A stretch of 64,000 bases of DNA from Marinirhabdus sp050859505. GTDB taxonomy: Bacteria > Bacteroidota > Bacteroidia > Flavobacteriales > Flavobacteriaceae. Where the stretch lies: contig NZ_CP193934.1 in the NCBI RefSeq assembly GCF_050859505.1, positions 1,302,001 to 1,366,000 on the forward strand. Reading direction: 5' to 3'. The notes below the pieces were generated by a model. That model searched no databases, was not told the DNA's origin, and saw only the letters and a program-made list of their open reading frames with translations. Of this stretch, positions 54,560 to 62,161 are shown one piece after another (the stretch's first letter is position 1; the number at the start of each line of letters is the position of its first letter). Both the position numbers and the translations under genes were made by a program.

Positions 54560-55714
54560 TTAGTTTTTGTTTTCTTTTTGAGACTCTTCGTATTTTTTCT
54601 GTTTAGCCTCATTTCGTCGTTTATAAACTCCTTCATTTTTTTCTACTTCACCATAAAGGGTTCGTAAGAATTTTTCAGTAGTTATAAAACCTTCTCCGTA
54701 GGCTTTGTTGTCGTAGAATTTTGTAAAATCACGCATGGCAGCAACTTGGTCTTCAGTTTTATTTTGCAAGAAAGCTGTTTTAATTCGCGAATAGTAAAGT
54801 TCTAGCATTGTAGCCATTTCTTTCACATCTGTAAAAGAAGCGAGTTCTCCGTGGCCAGGAATAATTTTTGTGTCTTTATTGCACAAGCGCTCTATCTTTT
54901 TGAGGCCTTCTATATATCCGTTATAACTTCCGCCATTTTTTGTGTCTAAGTAAGGATACATTCCATTTACAAACGCATCTCCTGTGTGCAACACATTGCT
55001 TTTGCGGAAATTAACAATAATATCGCTATTGGTGTGAGCATTTGGTAGGTGTATAAGTTGGATGTCCTCATCGTTATAATGAAATAATAAGTCATTTTCA
55101 AAAGATATGGCGGGTAAGGCTTCGTAGTCAATATCTGCCTGTGTATCCTCGGCTATTTGTTCAACCCTTTTTTCTATATTCTTTTTCATCTCCTTGACTT
55201 TTCCATCTACATTTCCTTTTTTTTCAGCTTCCTCAATTTCAGCGGTTAAACTTTTTAGTATGTCTTCTCTGGAGTTCTTATTAAGATTATTTGTAATGTT
55301 ATCCCGAACATTTTTATGTGCAATCACAGTGGCTCCTTTTCTGCTAAAATTTTTGTTTCCACCTACATGGTCACCGTGTAAGTGTGTATTTACGATAAAC
55401 TCTACTTGTTTTTCGGTTTTTCTCTGAATGATGGTCTGAATAAACTCTGAAGCATTTTCAAATTGGGTGTCTATCATTAAAGCACCATCAATTCCGTTTT
55501 GCACGGCTATGTTTCCTCCCATGCCCTTCAGCATAAAAATATTTTCTGTAACATCTATGCTGGAAGGTTTGTACTTATAGTTGTCGTCATTTTTATCAAC
55601 TTGGTCTTTTTTCAGACTACTTTGATTTTTTTCATCTATTTCATCTTTATTTTGTGCAGTAACTATAAAGCCTGTAAATAATATGAATAGAGATAAAATA
55701 ATTGCTTTGGTCAT
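54560..55714 (-). CDS. Exported metallo-beta-lactamase-fold hydrolase
   Basis: A 384-residue protein with a signal peptide (about 1-20) and the metallo-beta-lactamase fold. Zinc ligands are in HLHGDHVGGNKNF, LPNAHTNSD, HTGDAFVNG and IPGHGE. Between the second and third motif is an unusual charged, helical insertion of about 65 residues (SREDILKSLTAEIEEAEKKG and following) that may form a coiled coil. The last 30 residues are Lys/Glu-rich. Substrate is unknown; the family includes beta-lactamases, lactonases and thioesterases, so no resistance function should be assumed. It ends 5 nt from the convergent remB gene. Confidence 0.87.
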   Translation of the reverse strand: MTKAIILSLFILFTGFIVTAQNKDEIDEKNQSSLKKDQVDKNDDNYKYKPSSIDVTENIFMLKGMGGNIAVQNGIDGALMIDTQFENASEFIQTIIQRKTEKQVEFIVNTHLHGDHVGGNKNFSRKGATVIAHKNVRDNITNNLNKNSREDILKSLTAEIEEAEKKGNVDGKVKEMKKNIEKRVEQIAEDTQADIDYEALPAISFENDLLFHYNDEDIQLIHLPNAHTNSDIIVNFRKSNVLHTGDAFVNGMYPYLDTKNGGSYNGYIEGLKKIERLCNKDTKIIPGHGELASFTDVKEMATMLELYYSRIKTAFLQNKTEDQVAAMRDFTKFYDNKAYGEGFITTEKFLRTLYGEVEKNEGVYKRRNEAKQKKYEESQKENKN

Positions 55715-55809
55715 GTCTATTTGTTTGAATGAAGGCTCAAAGTAATAAAAAAAACCTTTTGACCATATAAGTATTGTGTTTTTATATTGTAAAAAATAGG
55801 TGCTTCCCC

Positions 55810-55817
55810 TATCTTTG
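55810..55817 (+). promoter_or_regulatory. -7 box of the heme o synthase gene
   Basis: TATCTTTG matches TAnnTTTG, 24 nt before the TTG start at 55842. It lies within a longer in-frame reading from a GTG at 55800, which argues against that start. Confidence 0.5.
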
Positions 55818-55841
55818 CACCGCTCTAAAAATCAATACATC

Positions 55842-56735
55842 TTGGCGGTATCACAGTCTACATCTTTGCCAGTTTCAATTTTCAGGAATTTTACTGAAAT
55901 TACCAAAATGCGACTTTCTGTTAGTGTCGTATTTTCCTCTGTGGCGGGATATCTACTTGGAGCAGAATCTTTGGACTTTTATGTTCTTTTGTTGCTTTGT
56001 GTTGGAGGCTATTGTATGGTTGGTGCCAGTAATGTCTTTAACCAAATAATTGAACGGGATTTAGATGCCAAAATGGATAGGACTAAAAATAGGCCTATTC
56101 CAGCTGGACGTTTAGGCGTAACGCCTGCTTTTATTCTTGCTAGTATACTCACGCTAGTAGGTATTTTTGTACTCTATATCATTAACCCGCAAACGGCAAT
56201 GTTTGGAGCTATCTCCATATTTTTGTATGTAAGTTTATATACACCGTTAAAAACACGTACGCCACTCTCTGTATTTGTGGGAGCATTTCCTGGAGCAATT
56301 CCATTTATGTTAGGATGGGTAGCCGCTACAAATGATTTTGGAATAGAGCCAGGAACCTTATTTATGATCCAGTTTTTTTGGCAATTCCCCCACTTTTGGG
56401 CTATTGGTTGGTTTCTGTATGACGATTATAAAAAAGGAGGGTTCTTTATGTTGCCCAATGGCAGGCGCGACAAAGGAACTGCGATACAAGTAATTTTATA
56501 TAGTATTTGGACAGTATTGGCATCATTAATTCCAGCTGTTGGTGTGACAGGAAAATTGTATTTAACGCCTTTTTCGGCAGTTTTAATTGGTGGTATTGGA
56601 GTTTGGTTGATTTACTATTCTGTAAGACTATACAAACAACAAACCGATAAAGCCGCAAAACAATTGATGCTCGTGAGCGTGAGTTACATAACATTGCTGC
56701 AAGTAATTTATGTGGCAGATAAATTTATAAGATAA
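55842..56735 (+). CDS. ctaB: Heme o synthase (protoheme IX farnesyltransferase)
   Basis: A 297-residue UbiA-family membrane prenyltransferase that adds farnesyl to heme b to make heme o for cytochrome oxidase. The two Asp-rich motifs typical of this family are NVFNQIIERDLDAKMDRTKNRP and YDDYKKGGFFMLP. About eight or nine membrane helices are visible. The preferred start is TTG at 55842, 25 codons into the longer frame and after the promoter box. It opens a cluster with the remaining oxidase subunits and assembly factors. Confidence 0.93.
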   Translation: MAVSQSTSLPVSIFRNFTEITKMRLSVSVVFSSVAGYLLGAESLDFYVLLLLCVGGYCMVGASNVFNQIIERDLDAKMDRTKNRPIPAGRLGVTPAFILASILTLVGIFVLYIINPQTAMFGAISIFLYVSLYTPLKTRTPLSVFVGAFPGAIPFMLGWVAATNDFGIEPGTLFMIQFFWQFPHFWAIGWFLYDDYKKGGFFMLPNGRRDKGTAIQVILYSIWTVLASLIPAVGVTGKLYLTPFSAVLIGGIGVWLIYYSVRLYKQQTDKAAKQLMLVSVSYITLLQVIYVADKFIR

Positions 56736-56831
56736 AAATCTGTTTTGTAATAAAAGGTTTTTGATAAAAAATTCAGAAAAAGCATCCTAGTAGAACGAAG
56801 ATATTTTTTCCATAAAAAGACAAAAAAGAAG

Positions 56832-57416
56832 ATGGCAGATTATACAAAAGGAACTGAAGAATTTAAACTACGCCGAGCAAAAAAAATGATGCTATGGTTT
56901 GGTATTATTAGTCTTTCTATGAGTTTTGCTGGATGGACCAGTGCCTACGTTGTAAGTAAGGAGCGACCAGACTGGGTGGAAAATTTGCAAATTCCTACGG
57001 CATTTATTACAAGTCTTATTATTATCCTTGTAAGTAGTCTTACGTTGCATTTTGCAAAAAAGAGCATTCAGAAAGAAGAGCATAAAACTGGAATGATTTT
57101 ATTGCTAACAACATTCGCATTGGGACTCGCGTTTATTTGGTTTCAAATAGAGGGTTTTCAAGAAATTATTGGGCTTTTTGGGTACAATCCAACAGGTCCT
57201 ACAAGTAATATTACCTATACATTTATATTTTTAATTGCTGTGGTTCACTTAGTGCATGTAGTCGCTGGATTGGTGTGTCTTTTGGTGGTGATTTTTAATC
57301 ACTCTAGAAAAAAATATGCCAACGGGAAGACATTAGGTGTGGAGCTTGCAACAACATTTTGGCATTTTGTAGACATTTTGTGGATTTATCTTTTGCTATT
57401 CTTTTACATTGCGTAA
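56832..57416 (+). CDS. Heme-copper oxidase subunit III, short form
   Basis: A 194-residue membrane protein with five helices, like the short subunit III (CtaE/CyoC) family. Helical segments begin with MMLWFGIISLSMSFAGWTSAYVV; the motif WFQIEGFQEI and the ending TFWHFVDILWIYLLLFFYIA are family features. It is one of two subunit III genes in tandem; the next, at 57555, is longer. Whether both enter the same oxidase or one replaces the other under some condition is not evident. Confidence 0.9.
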   Translation: MADYTKGTEEFKLRRAKKMMLWFGIISLSMSFAGWTSAYVVSKERPDWVENLQIPTAFITSLIIILVSSLTLHFAKKSIQKEEHKTGMILLLTTFALGLAFIWFQIEGFQEIIGLFGYNPTGPTSNITYTFIFLIAVVHLVHVVAGLVCLLVVIFNHSRKKYANGKTLGVELATTFWHFVDILWIYLLLFFYIA

Positions 57417-57497
57417 CTGATTTTCAGTAAAATAAGTGCTAGTCAAAGTAAATACGTGAAAGCTTTTTTAGGATGAGTATAAATTGAGACAGGATGT

Positions 57498-57527
57498 TTT
57501 GAGAAATAAATATTAATCGTATTTTTG
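57498..57527 (+). promoter_or_regulatory. Promoter upstream of the long subunit III gene
   Basis: TTTG (57498-57501) and TATTTTTG (57520-57527), with 18 nt between, are the best promoter match in the window. It would allow the long subunit III gene to be expressed apart from the short one. Confidence 0.65.
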
Positions 57528-57554
57528 ACACCAATTTAACACCAACTACTTTCT

Positions 57555-58535
57555 ATGGACACGACTGTTGCAAAAACAGGAACCGAGGGGAAAACTTGGG
57601 GCGGAGGTAACAGACCGCTCAACGCTAGCTACGGTAAGTTAATGATGTGGTTTTTCATCGTTTCAGATGCCCTTACCTTTTCAGGATTTATTGCCGCGTA
57701 CGGTTTTTCAAGATTTAAATTTGTAGACGCTTGGCCCATTGCCGACGAAGTATTTACGCACGTACCCTTTTTACATGGGGTGCCTGCGCCAATGTACTAC
57801 GTAGCGTTTATGACCTTTATACTTATTTTCTCTTCTGTAACTATGGTGCTTGCCGTAGATGCAGGGCATAAGATGCAACAAAGGAAAGTAATTTGGTATA
57901 TGTTTTTTACCATTATTGGAGGTGCTATTTTCGTAGGTTCACAAGCTTGGGAATGGGCAACTTTTATAAAAGGAGACTATGGTGCAGTGGAAACTAAAGG
58001 TGGAAAAATCCTTCAGTTTTTAGATGCTGACGGAAAGCGTGTTGCTATTGCAGACTTTACGGAGAAACTTCCAACAACCAGAGATATTCATGTGGAACAG
58101 AATGGAATTTGGTATGAAGCTGAACCAACGGTAACCACATATTCTTACGAAGAAGTAAAGGCAGGTTTCTTGGCAAACGAAAATTTATTGGTGAGAACCC
58201 AGTATTATGATGAAAACGGACACCCAACTGTTTTAACTAGAGAAGAATCTGTGGCTAAAATCATGAATGATGGTAAGCTAGTTGTAGAAGGGGCCAACCT
58301 AAGACACAACGAATACGGTCATCCCTTGTTTGCAGATTTCTTTTTCTTCATCACAGGATTTCACGGATTTCACGTATTGACGGGAGTCCTTATCAATTGT
58401 ATCGTATTTTTTAATGTAGTGATTGGTACGTATGAGCGAAGAGGGAGTTATGAGATGGTAGAAAAAGTAGGACTGTATTGGCACTTTGTAGATTTAGTAT
58501 GGGTATTCGTATTCACCTTCTTTTACCTTGTATAA
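57555..58535 (+). CDS. Cytochrome c oxidase subunit III, long form with periplasmic insertion
   Basis: A 326-residue subunit III. The helices match the short form (WHFVDLVWVFVFTFFYLV at the end, SQAWEWATFI before the insertion), but about 110 residues (roughly 142-252) are inserted before FFFFITGFHGFHVLTG. The insertion is hydrophilic and contains short repeated-looking beta segments (DADGKRVAIADF, QYYDENGHPTVLTREES). By topology it should be extramembranous. It is expressed from its own promoter and followed 20 nt later by the subunit IV gene. Confidence 0.92.
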   Translation: MDTTVAKTGTEGKTWGGGNRPLNASYGKLMMWFFIVSDALTFSGFIAAYGFSRFKFVDAWPIADEVFTHVPFLHGVPAPMYYVAFMTFILIFSSVTMVLAVDAGHKMQQRKVIWYMFFTIIGGAIFVGSQAWEWATFIKGDYGAVETKGGKILQFLDADGKRVAIADFTEKLPTTRDIHVEQNGIWYEAEPTVTTYSYEEVKAGFLANENLLVRTQYYDENGHPTVLTREESVAKIMNDGKLVVEGANLRHNEYGHPLFADFFFFITGFHGFHVLTGVLINCIVFFNVVIGTYERRGSYEMVEKVGLYWHFVDLVWVFVFTFFYLV

Positions 58536-58555
58536 TAATAGAATTAGACTGAAAA

Positions 58556-58939
58556 ATGGCACACGAACATAAATTAGCAATTTTTAGAGGAACGCTTAAG
58601 TTCAAGAGCAACATCACCAAGATTTGGGGCGTGTTTGTATTCTTGTCTGTTATCACAATTATTGAAGTAGCCTTTGGTATTATTAAACCAGAAGTTTTAA
58701 CGGAAACTAAATTCCTGGCAGTAAAACTTCTTAATTGGATTTTTATCATCCTTACCCTGGTAAAAGCATATTATATTACGTGGGACTTTATGCACATGCG
58801 TGACGAAAAAAGTGGGTTACGCCGTGCCGTAGTATGGACTGCCGTATTTTTAATATGTTACTTAATTTTAATCTTATTAATTGAAGGAGACTATATTTAT
58901 GAGGTGTATAAAAACAACTTTATTAAATTCGATTTTTAA
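58556..58939 (+). CDS. Cytochrome c oxidase subunit IV family protein
   Basis: A 127-residue membrane protein of the CtaF/COX4-like family with three helices (about 23-41, 52-70 and 88-110). The segment between helices, YYITWDFMHMRDEKSGLRR, is typical. It should be an accessory oxidase subunit. A terminator follows at 58962. Confidence 0.9.
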   Translation: MAHEHKLAIFRGTLKFKSNITKIWGVFVFLSVITIIEVAFGIIKPEVLTETKFLAVKLLNWIFIILTLVKAYYITWDFMHMRDEKSGLRRAVVWTAVFLICYLILILLIEGDYIYEVYKNNFIKFDF

Positions 58940-58961
58940 GCGCTTTCAACTATAAAATAAC

Positions 58962-58997
58962 AAACCCGACCTGTATTACAGTGTTGGGTTTTTTTAT
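58962..58997 (+). terminator. Rho-independent terminator after oxidase subunit IV
   Basis: AACCCGAC-CTG pairs with CAG-GTTGGGTT with one mismatch and a 5-nt loop, followed by seven Ts. Confidence 0.85.
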
Positions 58998-59006
58998 GCC
59001 CAAAAG

Positions 59007-59037
59007 TTGGTCAAACACTCTCTGCGCCGTATTTTTG
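59007..59037 (+). promoter_or_regulatory. Promoter of the SCO-like cluster
   Basis: TTG (59007-59009) and TATTTTTG (59030-59037) with 20 nt between match the TTTG/TAnnTTTG pattern. It lies 59 nt before the cysteine-less SCO-like gene. Confidence 0.6.
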
Positions 59038-59095
59038 CAGTGTGTTTTAAAAGAGCCGTTTTATTCCTATAAAAACACCAATTTTCAATTGTTAT

Positions 59096-59782
59096 ATGAA
59101 GAAGTCTCAAGTTTCTGGTAATGTTAGTTCTCTTGCTGCTAAGAAGTATGTTATTCTTAGTATCCTTTTTTTACTTCCTATTTCAATATATCTTTTTTTT
59201 GCCATGGGAGTGAATAATTTTGTGAAGCTGCCCGTGGTAAGTGAAAATGTGGAGGAGCTTTCAGGATTTGTAAATTTGGAAGGAAAGGAAATTGCCATGG
59301 GAGATAAAATTTCTGTATTACTTTTCTTCGGAACGAATATCGAAAACAGAAAAGCTAATGCCTTTAACCTGGCACATAAAATCTATAAGAAAAATTATCA
59401 ATTTGAAGAATTTCAGTTTGTAACCCTTATAACTGAGGATCAAATTGAACAAGCAAAAGACCTTAAGGAGGAACTTTCAGAAATTGAAGACCCAAAAAAC
59501 TGGAAATTTGCAGTGGGTAGCCCAGAAACTATCGAGGCTTTATTCTATTCTTTACAAACTAAGGGGGCTCTAGATGAAAATTTCAGCACCAATATAGTAT
59601 TTGTTGTAGATAAGGATAGAAATTTACGTGGTAGGACAGATGATGAGGATTATGGAATGTTGTATGGTTACGATGCCTCCAATTATGCCGAAATTAATAA
59701 CAAAATGAGTGACGATTTAAAAGTGGTGTTAGCAGAATACCGCCTGGCACTGAAAAAGTATAAAACAGAAAGAGAGATTTAA
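59096..59782 (+). CDS. Cysteine-less SCO-like membrane-anchored protein
   Basis: A 228-residue protein with one N-terminal helix (about 18-38) and a thioredoxin-like domain that aligns with the SCO protein encoded directly downstream: VLLFFGTNIENRK stands where SCO has EFFFSTCQDICP, WKFAVGSPETIEAL matches WNFLTGDKEEIFKL, and NIVFVVDKDRNLRGRTDDE matches HSGFFALIDQNGNIRSRID. It contains no cysteine at all and lacks the copper-binding histidine, so it cannot bind copper in the SCO manner. A role as partner or decoy in oxidase assembly is inference. Confidence 0.82.
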   Translation: MKKSQVSGNVSSLAAKKYVILSILFLLPISIYLFFAMGVNNFVKLPVVSENVEELSGFVNLEGKEIAMGDKISVLLFFGTNIENRKANAFNLAHKIYKKNYQFEEFQFVTLITEDQIEQAKDLKEELSEIEDPKNWKFAVGSPETIEALFYSLQTKGALDENFSTNIVFVVDKDRNLRGRTDDEDYGMLYGYDASNYAEINNKMSDDLKVVLAEYRLALKKYKTEREI

Positions 59783-59806
59783 TAACTATTAATAGATTGT
59801 AAAGAA

Positions 59807-59838
59807 TCATCTCCCCTCCGGGGAGACCGAGAGGGGAA
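59807..59838. repeat. GC-rich palindromic intergenic element
   Basis: CTCCCC-TCC-GGGGAG (59811-59825) is a 6-bp hairpin, and a second arm GAGGGGA (59830-59836) repeats one side. It lies just before the SCO start in an otherwise AT-rich gap. Similar CCCCTCCGGGGAG elements between genes are familiar in Flavobacteriaceae. Confidence 0.45.
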
Positions 59839-59845
59839 AAGCGAA

Positions 59846-60535
59846 ATGAAAAAAAACAAAAATGCATATATAGGTATTTCATTAGTAATACTGGTGTTTG
59901 GAATAATTTTTATTCCCAAAATCATCAATAGAATTAGCAATAATGATATTGTAGATACTGACCGTCATAACTTGGAACATACTAGCGCACAAAAAAACGA
60001 TACGCTAGCTTTTGTTGGGAATAAACAAGTGCCGGCCTTCCGCTTTATAAATCAGGATGCCGATACTATTACAAATGCAGATTATATGAACAAGGTGTAT
60101 GTTGTAGAATTTTTCTTCAGCACCTGTCAAGATATATGTCCTATCATGAACCAGAATATGAAAAAAGTAGCCAAAGCGTATCCAGATGGTGCTATGGTGG
60201 GGATTGCTTCTTTTAGTATAGATCCAACGTATGACACGCCCGAGATATTAAAAGCATATGCCGAATCTTATGAAATTGATCACCCTAGCTGGAATTTTTT
60301 AACTGGTGATAAAGAGGAAATCTTTAAACTTTCAAACGAAGGTTTTAACTTGTATGCAGCCGAAGGAATGGATGAAGAGGATGACTTTCAGCATTCTGGA
60401 TTTTTTGCATTAATAGATCAAAATGGAAACATACGTTCAAGAATTGACGAACATGGCAATCCTATTGTGTATTACGATGGTTTAAAAGACGAAGGGGTGC
60501 AAATGCTGATTAAAGACATAAAAAAATTACTGTAA
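59846..60535 (+). CDS. SCO family copper chaperone
   Basis: A 229-residue membrane-anchored thioredoxin-fold protein that delivers copper to the CuA site of oxidase subunit II. One N-terminal helix (about 8-27) is followed by the copper-binding pair Cys94 and Cys98 in FFSTCQDICP and the distant ligand His183 in DDFQHSGFF. The stop codon overlaps the next start (TAATG), so the DUF420 gene is probably translationally coupled. Its divergent cysteine-less relative lies upstream. Confidence 0.93.
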   Translation: MKKNKNAYIGISLVILVFGIIFIPKIINRISNNDIVDTDRHNLEHTSAQKNDTLAFVGNKQVPAFRFINQDADTITNADYMNKVYVVEFFFSTCQDICPIMNQNMKKVAKAYPDGAMVGIASFSIDPTYDTPEILKAYAESYEIDHPSWNFLTGDKEEIFKLSNEGFNLYAAEGMDEEDDFQHSGFFALIDQNGNIRSRIDEHGNPIVYYDGLKDEGVQMLIKDIKKLL

Positions 60536-61053
60536 TGAGCGAAACCACAAAAAAATATACAGTTTGGATTTGGGTTTTATCTATTGTGATTCCCGTTGCT
60601 GTAGCGGTATTATTTACGATACGTATTCCTGGTGTAGAACGTATGGGGTTTTTACCACCTATTTATGCAAGTATTAATGCATTAACCGCTTTTTTACTGG
60701 TTATTTCGGTGCTCATGATTAAACAGGGAAAACGAGACATTCACGAACGATTGATGAAAACGTGTATCGTGCTTTCCGTTTTGTTTTTGCTAATGTATGT
60801 TACCTATCATATGACGTCAGATTCGACTTCATACGGAGGCGAAGGTGCGATACGGTATGTATATTTCTTTATATTAATCAGTCATATCTTATTGTCAATT
60901 ATTATTATTCCTTTTGTACTCATAACATATGTACGCGCTATTTCGGGTAATTTTCCACAGCATAAAAAAATAGCACGTATTACATTTCCGTTATGGTTGT
61001 ATGTGGCAGTTACCGGAGTAATAGTATATATAATGATTTCTCCCTATTATTAA
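60535..61053 (+). CDS. DUF420 membrane protein, probable oxidase assembly factor
   Basis: A 172-residue membrane protein with four to five helices (for example WIWVLSIVIPVAVAVLFTIR at the start). It belongs to the DUF420/CtaM-like group, which is often found with cytochrome oxidase genes and in Gram-positive bacteria is needed for oxidase assembly. Conserved histidines within helices (HERLMK, YHMTSDSTSYGG, HILLSI) suggest a heme or copper role. It overlaps sco by 1 nt and is followed 4 nt later by the CxxC protein. Confidence 0.88.
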   Translation: MSETTKKYTVWIWVLSIVIPVAVAVLFTIRIPGVERMGFLPPIYASINALTAFLLVISVLMIKQGKRDIHERLMKTCIVLSVLFLLMYVTYHMTSDSTSYGGEGAIRYVYFFILISHILLSIIIIPFVLITYVRAISGNFPQHKKIARITFPLWLYVAVTGVIVYIMISPYY

Positions 61054-61057
61054 GTAC

Positions 61058-61288
61058 ATGAAAAAAACCTATAGCATAGCAATACTTCTTCTGCTCTTCA
61101 CGGTTCTCCCGGCCGAGGCTCAATGCGCTATGTGTCGTGCTGTTCTGGAAAGTGAAGAAAGTGGTGCCGCGGCAAAAGGGATTAATAACGGTATTGTTTA
61201 TTTAATGATTTTCCCGTATTTGCTTATAGGCGGGATTGGATTTGCCATCTATAAATTATTTCAAAAAGCTAAGTTGGAGGATAATTAA
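61058..61288 (+). CDS. Small membrane protein with CxxC motif
   Basis: A 76-residue protein with a signal-peptide-like start, a QCAMCRAVLES motif (two cysteines separated by two residues) and one membrane helix (about 47-65) near the C-terminus. The cysteine pair would lie in the periplasm just after the signal sequence. Its place at the end of the sco-DUF420 cluster points to metal handling or thiol chemistry in oxidase assembly. I do not recognise a named family. Confidence 0.75.
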   Translation: MKKTYSIAILLLLFTVLPAEAQCAMCRAVLESEESGAAAKGINNGIVYLMIFPYLLIGGIGFAIYKLFQKAKLEDN

Positions 61289-61326
61289 CAAAATCTTCAC
61301 AAAGTATATGTAACAATTTAATCTAT

Positions 61327-61354
61327 GTTAAGTCTTATGTAAGCGAGACTTAAC
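61327..61354. promoter_or_regulatory. Inverted repeat upstream of the ABC exporter genes
   Basis: GTTAAGTCT and AGACTTAAC form a perfect 9-bp inverted repeat with a 10-nt spacer; a third copy, AGTCTTAAC, lies at 61371-61379. The arrangement resembles a set of regulator binding sites. Confidence 0.35.
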
Positions 61355-61390
61355 CACCAAACCCCCCAAAAGTCTTAACAAGAATTTCAC

Positions 61391-61424
61391 AAAATACTAC
61401 CCTAAAGGTGGTTATTTTGTTTTT
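61391..61424 (+). terminator. Terminator-like hairpin before the ABC exporter
   Basis: AAAATA-CTACC pairs with GGTGG-TTATTTT around CTAAA, followed by GTTTTT. It ends the oxidase-assembly cluster and lies 15 nt before the ABC ATPase start. Confidence 0.6.
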
Positions 61425-61438
61425 ATATTTTAAGAAAG

Positions 61439-62161
61439 ATGATAACAATCAAAGATTTACATAAATCTTATAAAATGGGGAGTAATTCGCTTCACGTTTT
61501 AAAAGGGATTAATTTTGACGTTGCTGAAGGTGAGATGGTTTCTATTATGGGCTCTTCGGGTTCAGGTAAATCTACATTACTCAATATTCTAGGTATGTTG
61601 GATGAAGCAGATGAAGGTACCTATCATCTGGATGGAAAACCCATTAATAAACTGAACGAAAAAATTGCCGCCAAATACCGAAATCAATTTCTTGGTTTTA
61701 TTTTTCAATCTTTCAACCTTATAAACTACAAAACAGCTTTAGACAATGTTGCCCTACCTTTATATTATCAAGGTATGAAGCGAAATGAACGTATCCAGCG
61801 TGCGCATCATTATTTAGAAAAGGTAGGTTTGGCAGATTGGGCTACACACCTTCCCAACGAACTTTCTGGAGGACAAAAACAACGTGTAGCTATTGCACGC
61901 GCCCTGGCCAGCGACCCAAAAGTGTTATTGGCAGATGAGCCAACGGGAGCACTAGACACCAAGACCTCTTATGAAGTAATGGAACTTATCCAAAACATCA
62001 ATGACGAAGGAAAAACTATTTTGGTAGTTACCCACGAAGATGATATTGCGCATATGACCAAGCGTATTGTGAATCTAAAAGATGGTCTTATTATAGACGA
62101 TAGTACAGTAACTCAGATACGCGCCACGGAAGCACGCCAAAAAGCCTACGAAAATGTTTGA
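61439..62161 (+). CDS. ABC transporter ATPase, MacB/LolD type
   Basis: A 240-residue ATP-binding protein. Walker A is GSSGSGKST, the signature motif LSGGQKQR, Walker B VLLADEPTGALD, and the H-loop VVTHED. Sequence and pairing with FtsX/MacB-type permeases place it in the MacB/LolD group that drives periplasm-to-outside or lipoprotein transport. It overlaps the permease gene by 8 nt. Confidence 0.92.
   Translation: MITIKDLHKSYKMGSNSLHVLKGINFDVAEGEMVSIMGSSGSGKSTLLNILGMLDEADEGTYHLDGKPINKLNEKIAAKYRNQFLGFIFQSFNLINYKTALDNVALPLYYQGMKRNERIQRAHHYLEKVGLADWATHLPNELSGGQKQRVAIARALASDPKVLLADEPTGALDTKTSYEVMELIQNINDEGKTILVVTHEDDIAHMTKRIVNLKDGLIIDDSTVTQIRATEARQKAYENV

Noticed and set aside
54560..55714. Beta-lactam resistance gene
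   Set aside because: Only the general metallo-beta-lactamase fold is supported; the family covers many activities, and neighbours give no sign of resistance.
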